A stretch of 64,000 bases of DNA. It comes from Chrysomallon squamiferum. Taxonomy: Eukaryota > Mollusca > Gastropoda > Neomphalida > Peltospiridae. Every line of letters starts with the position of its first letter. The stretch's first letter is position 1. The notes below the pieces were generated by a model that was not told the origin of the DNA, searched no databases, and was given only the letters and a program-made list of their open reading frames with translations. The position numbers were made by a program, and so were the translations under genes. The stretch spans positions 2,979,412-3,043,411 of the forward strand of contig CM022679.1 of NCBI GenBank assembly GCA_012295275.1. Direction: 5' to 3'. Positions 52,292 to 64,000 of this stretch are shown here, one piece after another.

Positions 52292-52870
52292 TTCTCAGTT
52301 TTATTTGTTTCTTAACCTGTGCCGTCATTAGTATAACATGTTTTGTTTAACACAGTCATTGTGTTACATCTTTATTTCTCTGGTAGTGCTAACATTCTAA
52401 ATATATGTTGAATATATGTATATCTCTGATCTCTGATGATGATTTTGCAGTAAAGTTGTTCAGTTATCTTTCTCAGTCTTTGTGCCTGTCATCCTGTGTT
52501 TCTGTCTGTCACAAATATACATACTTACATACATATACACACATACACACACAGAGGCATACACTCACAACAAACACACACAACAATATACACACTCACA
52601 TAAACAATGAACCTATATTGTTGTTACTGCTGTATAACGCATATTTGTTATAATTTACAGGAAACGGAAGACTTTCTGTCAAATTTAGTTGTAAACAAGA
52701 CGGTGTCAGCAAAGATAGATCGTCTCGACGGAATTGTTAGTTTCCAGTCACACAAAGATCCTAACGACATTCTCAACGAGTGGTCTTACAAACTGAATGA
52801 CCTCATGCAGCTTGTTAACAAAACCAACCACCTCATCAACAAGGAAGAGATGGTCCACAGAATCCACTGA
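46404..52870 (+). CDS. PSMD12: 26S proteasome non-ATPase regulatory subunit 12 (Rpn5), 11 exons
   Basis: PCI-domain lid subunit of the 19S regulatory particle. Exons: 46404-46499, 47703-47762, 48038-48166, 48535-48642, 49067-49171, 49838-49987, 50400-50534, 51031-51143, 51859-52036, 52165-52242, 52661-52870. They join without phase conflict into 453 codons plus TGA (human about 456). Recognised strings: [135 protein letters not shown] and the PCI end [20 protein letters not shown]. Start chosen at ATG 46404, which gives the short N-terminus usual in invertebrates. An intronic ~47-bp repeat lies at 50035-50225. Confidence 0.97.
50035..50225 (+). repeat. ~47-bp intronic tandem repeat in PSMD12
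   Basis: Four to five diverged copies of a unit containing attttaaaaatatacatcct followed by ataattaacataaat, in the intron after exon 6. It begins about 45 bp after the donor, so it does not touch the splice site. Confidence 0.65.
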
Positions 52871-55800
52871 ATCCACCATCACCCACCCATCCCGCTACAA
52901 ATTTTGCATTCATAAAATTGTAAGATACATGGAGAAAATACAGTTTGTATTAGAACTGTTATTTAATGTGGCATTTTTAAGCTTAAAACAGTTTTCTCTT
53001 GACTCCATAAAATTTGTTATTTGTTTCTTGGGAAGTTATTCAGTCGTTTCTTGGAAGGCAGATTTGTATAGGTTTAAAAAATATTAAGTTTCTAAGTTAA
53101 CAGAAGTGGAAATTTATAGTAAAAATGTTAATTATATAAAACATTTATTTATGGTAAAAATATTAATTATATAAAACATTTATTTATGGTAAAAATATTA
53201 ATAATATAAAACATTTATTTAGTAAGTTTTCATGTCCGCTTGTTCCACAAAATTATATCATTATTTGATTACAAAGACTGGGTTTTTAGTTTGGGAAAAT
53301 TTTACAGTTTAGAAGTAATAATGAACTAGTTGATAACTTTAAGTTTTAAATATTCTGTTATTTAAAGTATCACACTATTATTTATTATATAAATTAATTT
53401 GGTTCATTACTGTTATTATTTATTAATATTTTTTAAATTTATTTATCACTGATAGTTTATCACGATTTATCAACAATACTTTATTATTATCTTTGTTCTG
53501 TTGTAACGAAGTAGCACATTTGAGATTTTCAGATTTTAATATGTAGCTGTTTTGCTTATTAGCATTCACTTCCAGTAATCCGTCTGGGAGAAAGAATATG
53601 AATGTCATTATTGTATTTTCAATATTTTTCTTGTTATTCTTGGATTATCATTAGGTGTTTTTGTTTTTTGGAAGGGGGGTTATATCAAAAAATTTGGCCA
53701 ACTACTGTTCTAGATAAAAAGTATGCTGCATTAATTTTGTGTTTTATTATTATTTCTATTATTTAGCTTTCTCCTTACTTTATAAATTTACAAAACATTT
53801 TATCTTGTGCTAATAGCTGTCATATATTTAATAATAATTCAATAATTCTGAGATGCATGGAGAAACTTGCAGCAAGTCTTACCAAAGATTTGCATGCACC
53901 ATGATCTAGATTAAACTGGTTGGGTCAGGTGCATACTTTATTCTTTCTCCAGAAGACTGTACTCGAGTGATTCCTAAAATGGGAATTGTTAACCACTTGT
54001 GGGGACTGGAAATGTTCCAAGACAGATAATTAATATTAGTTACATTACCTTTCACTACTAGGTGAGCACAGGAAATCAAAATTATTTGCAGGTTTGGGGA
54101 AAGTTTTGAGATGAAAGTACAGAATTGAGGGTACAATAATTTAAAACAAGTGACTCACTGATATACCTCTTACATTCAGAAAGAATTAACAGGTTAACTG
54201 TATTCAAGCAACATTATCAACTTTTAGAATTTCACTTTTACACACTAATAGAGATACTGAAAAAGAAAACTGATGCGGTCTCTCCACAAACTACTTTTAC
54301 TTACTGACAGCAAATTATCTTTTACAAGTATCATCCCACAGAAAATACTTTTATACACTGATTAATTCAGAGAGTTGACTATGCAGTCACTCTTCTGATT
54401 ATGGGAAGTTTTTAAAATCTGCTTACAGTGGAAATCACCTCTCAGAATAGTTGTATATTAAACATTAAATATTAACTGTGTTGAGAAGTCATGTTTTCAG
54501 ATTTACTGTTGATGTTATTTGTGATAGAACATGTTTATTTCCAACTTTATTCTTCTGTTTTTTTAAAATAAACTAAACTCTACATGTTAAAATAAACAAG
54601 ACTGTTGAAGGTGTTTTCTGTCATCATCCCTTTCTGTCAAATGAAAAGGTAACCTGAGAAACCATCTGTGAAACACAACACAGCCAACATTTACTATACA
54701 GCGTTGTTGGCTTGGAATCAGATATTTATAAACAATAACAAATAACTTTCACCAAAGAACTTTGTAAATTGTCATTATATTTATTAAGCCTCCGTGATTA
54801 TATATATATATTTAATATTTTATATATTTGATTAGAAATATACATCTGATGTGAACAAAATGGCCGGATACATTAAAACATTTCTCCATTCGAGTATCAA
54901 ATTTTACAATAAACTAGATTCAGTGAACTTCTATTTATATATAAATTATTAAAAAATGTGAACTAACAGTTGTAAAAAAAAATACAGTAAACATTAGCCA
55001 GTTTCACATTTCAAAACATGCTATTTTACACAATTCCTATTTGGTTTCATAATATACACCCCATTAAAATTATCATCAAAATGTATTTTTTAAATTAATT
55101 TTCTTTTAAAAAAAAAAAAACAACACTTAACGGAATAACCAAATGGTGTAATGTAACATCTGATTTCAAATTATCTTACTTTTTGTTAGCACCATTTTAA
55201 CAACTTAAAAAAAAAAAAAAATAACACTTTTTCTGAACAAATTCTGATATTTTTGATGGGGAGTATATTTTATTTTAATTTCATGCATATGAGCGTGTGA
55301 ATACTGTTGTAATTATACCCTTGTAAACTTACACAAATGTACTCATGTAAAAGATATAAAATTAAAAAAATTGTTTTTGTATATTAAAATTATTTAGTAA
55401 CATTTTTTTAACAATTATAAGTCTTTAGGCACTTCATAGAAAATACTTTTATGTTTAAATACCAAAACATTAACGTTTATAAAAACCCTGCATAAAATGA
55501 AAACAAAAGTATGTGAAAAATCTTTCAGAAATAATGCCAGTTTGCATAAACAGCATTTTATGAACCATTTATTTTTATATATATATATATTTTTTTTTAG
55601 CTGTATCTCAAAAATAAACAACAAAAAAACAAACAATTAAAATATGAAAAAAGACAAAAGATCAAACAAATAGCATTCAACTTAGAACACAGCAGATAAC
55701 AAAATAAATTTCAAACTGTAACATGTTCCAGGTCTTTTTTGCTATTTTTTTTTTTTTAATACAAAAATCACAGAATTAAGTTATAAGGAATATTAAGAAT

Positions 55801-56442
55801 TACAGTACAAATTTTGAGAACACAAAACTACCATTGAAAATCTGAATCATAAAAAAGTGACAATTATAAAATTAAAAAAAGAAAAATGATGAATTCATGC
55901 AGTGTTAGGTGCAAACTTTATCATAAACAATTAAGAAATAATTAGGCCATTAATGAAACAGTTGTCATAACAACACTTTTAAACCACTGTATATACACAT
56001 AATTTGTAAACATTACATCCACATGCATTACGTTACATAAGAAACATGTTTTAATTCAAGACCCAATAAAACCAGTTTTCCTTATTACTTACCACTGAAA
56101 CTCAGTATAATTACATTTTATTTAAGTTACATTCTATTAAATAAATTAGACAAAATTTATCACATGGAATATTATGCAAATCATCCTTATTTGCATACAT
56201 TAAGAATATTTTTGTTGTTGCAAAATATTGCAAATATGTACAAATGTGATGAATTATTTAAAAAACTGATGCTATTTAATAAAACATTGGATGAATGATT
56301 TAAAAAGTGATCTATTAATGATACAGCTGAAATTACACTGATGAAGCAAATGAATAAAAGTTATGAAAGGGAAATTAAAAACAAAACTGACAGTATTTAC
56401 AATTTGAAATCAAATACCCTGCTACATATGTATATATATGTG

Positions 56443-56482
<40 letters not shown>

Positions 56483-59452
56483 TACATATATTGAAATGGA
56501 ATGTCACCCTTAATGGAAAAGAATGAAAGGTTTTCATTACACATAATCCTTGTGATAGTTATTTCCACTATCACTATTTAGTTCAAATTCAAGTTAGAAA
56601 TCTGAATATTATGCTAAAACATTTAATTTGAATCTGTTTCAGTAAATTTAAATTAATTAAACTGTTAGACAAACTTATCTTCCTCTTGAACACATCAAAA
56701 CAGGATATATAAATATAAACATTTTTGATACTATATTTCTGGAAGGAAATAACAGTTAAATATATTAAAAACAATTAGTATTAATTGTATATATATTCGA
56801 AAACAAATAATTTTGACATTATTTTACTGAATGTTTTGATTACCTTTTGGTCAGAATTATAATACCATGACATTTTTGTCTGTATCCAAATATATCACAG
56901 ATACAAGGGCTTTACAATAATTTTCATATTAATAACTATAGTTGTGCCTGAACCAATATCTCAAAAAAACAACAAAAAAACAAAAACAATTAAAAAACTG
57001 TTTTGTTCACAACCAGGTTACAATGAGCATTATATATATATGTGTAAGTATGTATGTATATACATATATATATATATGCATATATACATACATACACACA
57101 AACACACATACATACATACACAAGGCACAGTGTGGCAGAAACATTAACTCCAGAAAGACTGAAATGTGAAGGCACTCAGTCTCTCTCTATATATATTTTA
57201 TTAATCTGCAACTAAAAATAATAATAATAATTTAAAATAATCAATAAAATAAATATATAAACAATTAACGGTTATCATCAGATTAAACAAATTAAAAATA
57301 AACAATAAAACAAAAAGGAGAGAACCAGTAAAACTGTAATGTTGCTTGTCTATCACATTGTTACCGTAACAACAGAAGTGTTTCGTATCACAGGAAGTCT
57401 GTGAATGCAAAGTTCCATCCATGTGGAATGTTATTTCAGCTTGGCAACACAAGATGTTTGATTAATAAACATAGTAAAAAAAAAAAGAATTAAAGTAGTT
57501 ACTACACTAGGGTTTATTATAGTTCTTAAATTATCAAGACAAAAAAGGTTCATGTATTTGCTTTCTAAGAAAATAGTTGATGGGGTGAATGTGTGGAAAA
57601 TGTGTTTTGAAAAACTCTTAACTGATAAATCTTTTTTTTATTTTTTATTTTGTTTTTTTTGATTGTTAATAATTCAGATTTTTTTGAGACAACCCACTTG
57701 TTTATAAATACACACACCATAATATATTGTTATTATCTTTTAAAATAAACAATATGATCTGCATTTTTATATATATATATACACATTAAAGAACCATCAT
57801 TTGGGGATTTTGTGAACAACATGGTGGTGACTTCATGGGAGCAGATTTATGAAACAGTCTAACTGACTAACGTACTAACAGTCTGTGATGTCATTTCTAC
57901 ACTGATACAAATAATATTAACTGTACAATATTAAAACATTCTAATTAACATATATATTAATATAATTAATGGTACTAATTAAATATGCATCAAAAATTAT
58001 GCAAGCAGTACAATCGTTTGATGTGTGAATGACAAAAAGAAAATGAACACTGGTATTAATAAATGAAAACTTATAAAAACAATTTGTTACTAAATAAGCT
58101 GCACCATGCAGAAAGGCACAAAATTAAAATACAAAATTAGAAATTAAAGAAATGAAACAACAAATGAAATGTCAGAAAAATTATTTAAAATACAAAATAC
58201 ATTCTCTCCCAGCAAAAACAACCTCACTAATTGAAAAGCAAAATTAAATATGTAATGAAAAGACATGATTTATCTAAATAAATAAATAAGTAATATCTAA
58301 ACACTAGAAAACAAAAATAATAATAATAATAAAATAAATAAAAAAAAACAAACAAGAAAACTCATTTCTTTTTCAGTTTTTGAATAATGCATTGATTATT
58401 TTCTGGAAAAGACCAAGATTTATGGGTTCAAAAAGTAATAATAATAAATAAATAAATAAATAAATGCATTTTTAAAAAAATGATTAAAATGAGTGTTGAC
58501 TATAGTATAAAGAATTATTATTTAAAAAACATCTATTAAATAAAAATTTTGACAAAAGTCATGATTCACCTGGACTTTATAACAATGATTTTAGCAAATA
58601 TTTTGATTAATTACATGATTATGACTTTTTTCCTTAGCACTGTGACCATTATTATTTTTTAATTTTTATTTACTTACCTTTTTTTCTCAAAAATGTCTGT
58701 TTTTCATAATTTTGATGAGTAGATCATTATTTTGTGTACAAATTAATAGCTTTAATGCAAATAACAATTTAATAATAATAATAATAATATAAATCTTAAA
58801 CTTAAATTTAAATTTTTCTAATGATAAGATTTAATAAAAATGATTTTTAAAAATCACAAATTTAATTATCTTGCCAGTGAGAACAACAAATATTCAGTGC
58901 ATATTCACATTAAATTGTAATTGCAACGTTATAAAGTATAGATTAGGAGACATGAATTCAAAGAACACATCAAAAAGTGAACAATACCAAACTGGAAAAA
59001 AGAATTAAAATGCAACCCAGTAAGGTGCATTAATTTTATAAAAAATTAGAAAAATTAGAATTTCTTAAGCAATCAGATTTTTAAAACATTTTTTTCAATT
59101 TGTGTATTATTTGAAAATGTTTTGATACACAAAGTGAAATAAATCAGATTAGTCAAGAATAACAAAGTGCAATAACTCTAAATAGTTATTAAAAAGAGGC
59201 AGACAATCAAAATAAAGGGACATTAATCAGTCAGGAAAAAGAGAAAATTAAAATAAATCTCAGGGGCGGATAATCATCAAGGCACTATGACATCACATAC
59301 ATAAAAACATGATCCTGGATTTCTCAAGATTTTCTGAGTACTGAAATTATCAACTTGTAGATGTTTTGTAAGTGAACTAAGTAATTACAAGATTCCCAGA
59401 GACAGTGATGTTAAATCTGTTTATCTGTTGCATTGGATTCCTGAGCAGTCTT
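52871..59452. other. PSMD12 3' UTR and AT-rich intergenic DNA
   Basis: No coding exon recognised. AATAAA strings at 54567-54572 and 54591-54596 are candidate poly(A) signals among many. Contains (TA)n at 56445-56474, TA/CATA microsatellites at 57035-57120 and scattered (AAAT)n. The last part should be the 3' UTR of the minus-strand gene ending at 59453. Confidence 0.5.
53108..53225 (+). repeat. 37-bp tandem repeat, 3 copies, in the PSMD12 3' region
   Basis: Units contain ggtaaaaatattaattatat followed by aaaacatttattta. It lies about 240 bp downstream of the stop and is probably in the 3' UTR. Confidence 0.7.
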
Positions 59453-59514
59453 CTAGTAATATTTGCGAGAATTCCTTGGTTGGTCATTCATGTGACCATA
59501 TTTAGTGCTCTTGT
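59453..59514 (-). CDS. Probable terminal exon of an unrecognised minus-strand gene
   Basis: On the minus strand, cctccttccag is followed by an open stretch whose phase-1 reading ends KYGHMNDQPRNSRKYY and stop TAG. The other two phases stop after 4-8 codons. The polypyrimidine-AG acceptor is good, and the composition (Tyr, Arg, Asn, DQPR) resembles the exon at 63006-63230. That exon, in its Tyr-rich frame, already ends in a stop 2 nt before its donor, so the two may be alternative ends or this exon may join to one I have not found. No family recognised. Confidence 0.5.
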
Positions 59515-63005
<3,491 letters not shown>

Positions 63006-63230
63006 TGTTAGTAAGAACACCTTGGTGGCTTGCCATAGGGGTAAACTTGAGTACCGCCACCATAAGATGGGGGGAGGGACTGTTTACTACCTGGATAGTC
63101 AGAGTGGGGATTTCCCCCGTATGCTGAGTAGCCATTATTGTTGTAGCCACTGGATCTCGATCTGGGTTGGTCGTCACGGTGATAGCCGGAATTGGAATAA
63201 CCTGGATCAGGACCATTGTGTTGATTGACA
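63006..63230 (-). CDS. Tyr/Gly/Pro-rich C-terminal exon of an unrecognised minus-strand gene
   Basis: On the minus strand, acceptor ccaattcctctctgcag leads into a phase-2 frame: VNQHNGPDPGYSNSGYHRD, DQPRSRSSGYNNNGYSAYGG, ending QVYPYGKPPRCSY and TAA (63008). The stretch is GC-richer than its surroundings, and its Tyr/Gly/Ser/Asn/Pro bias looks like a disordered C-terminal tail, for example the cytoplasmic tail of a membrane protein. A strong donor string, gtaagtac, follows 2 nt after the stop, so splicing onward to a 3' exon (perhaps 59453-59514) is possible. The rest of the gene lies beyond 64000. Confidence 0.6.
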
Positions 63231-64000
63231 CTGCAGAGAGGAATTGGCAGCGTCAGACAGATGAAGTGGAAGCCGAAGTTGCCAAAATTAGTTTTTAGAT
63301 AAAACAAAAACAGACAACGCCATTTTGTTTTCATTGTTTAAAACAAACACAGACACTGTCATTTTGTTTTATTGTTTAAGAAATGAATGGTGTTCATTTT
63401 AGAAATATGAAAATGAGGCTGTTATTATTATTAGGCTGTTCACATAAATTATAATATTTTAAAAAAATGTTAACAGAAATACTTTTCTGAACACTCTAAA
63501 TACAAATATTAATGAATGATGCATTCTGCTGTTGATCTATTTGCCTAACAAAGAGCAAATACATAATTTTATTTATTTATTTACTGTTTATTGTTTTGTT
63601 TTTAGCAACAAAGCCGGAACAATGCATGCTGGGAAGCTAATCCAACACCAGTACACATCACATGGTCAGTTTCAACCAATCAGTTTTGAGTCATGCTGTT
63701 TGAACTGTATCTTAGTGCATTCTTTTGTTAATTGTGTACAGAACAAGACTTTGTTAAGTGAAATTGTTATGCTGAAACTGTGACATCTAACACTCTGTAC
63801 AGCAGACATTTATACAAATGTACAACATACACTTGGTACTTTCTTCACAAATGTATGCTAAAACTTTTCATTGTTGTTATTATTATTATTTTATTTAACA
63901 ATCATTAAAATGAATTTAAACTTAACAGCAATTTAAGCTAATGCAAAAAAAAAAATATATATATATTTTTTTTTTAACCTTTTTCTAAAACCCATTTTTT
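63231..64000. other. Right end of window, probable intron of the minus-strand gene
   Basis: No confident exon. A patch of higher complexity at 63605-63680 (after tttttag on the plus strand) has an open plus frame but no recognisable product. Confidence 0.4.

Noticed and set aside
63532-63783. 83-codon plus-strand frame near the right end
   Set aside because: The middle part has ordinary complexity and follows a tttttag acceptor-like string, but I see no family, and no partner exon within the window.

Overview
The window is a strongly AT-rich piece of a metazoan nuclear genome. Coding exons are short and bounded by GT...AG introns, and the introns and intergenic DNA are full of (ATT)n, (TA)n, (CA)n and catacata-type microsatellites. 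The protein families and repeat style suggest an invertebrate. I would guess a lophotrochozoan such as a mollusc, but the sequence does not prove it.

Layout. (1) Positions 3-17239, plus strand: the 3' part (26 exons, 1605 codons, all splice phases consistent) of a PTPN13/PTP-BL type tyrosine phosphatase. It runs from the end of the FERM domain through five PDZ domains to the C-terminal PTP domain and stop. (2) About 17240-22550: 3' UTR and AT-rich intergenic DNA with one possible pogo/Tigger-like MITE end. (3) About 22.55-32.6 kb: a large imperfect palindrome. Two arms of about 2.3 kb are in inverted orientation around a centre of about 5 kb. The arms carry seven mirrored copies of a ~130-bp module, and the centre carries about four direct ~490-bp repeats. 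It resembles a foldback-type element. (4) 38592-44079, minus strand: a complete 10-exon PITPNC1 (RdgB-beta) gene, 272 aa, with an 8-nt microexon. (5) 45541-45835, plus strand: a well preserved 7SL (SRP) RNA gene with a TATA box at -31 and a 25-T terminator. (6) 46404-52870, plus strand: a complete 11-exon PSMD12 (Rpn5) gene, 453 aa. (7) 52.9-64 kb: AT-rich DNA and long CA/TG tracts, with two likely 3' exons of an unrecognised minus-strand gene (59453-59514 and 63006-63230).

PITPNC1 and PSMD12 are head to head about 2.3 kb apart, with the 7SL gene between their starts. From memory the same pair is adjacent and divergent on human 17q24.2, so this looks like old conserved microsynteny.

The most unusual recurrent pattern is that tandem repeats sit directly on splice sites. 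In the phosphatase gene they re-create acceptor or donor sequences at least four times, including 12 copies of a 65-bp unit that spans the end of the catalytic-site exon and its 5' splice site. A weaker case is present in PITPNC1. With the foldback-like structure, these are the main items for follow-up.
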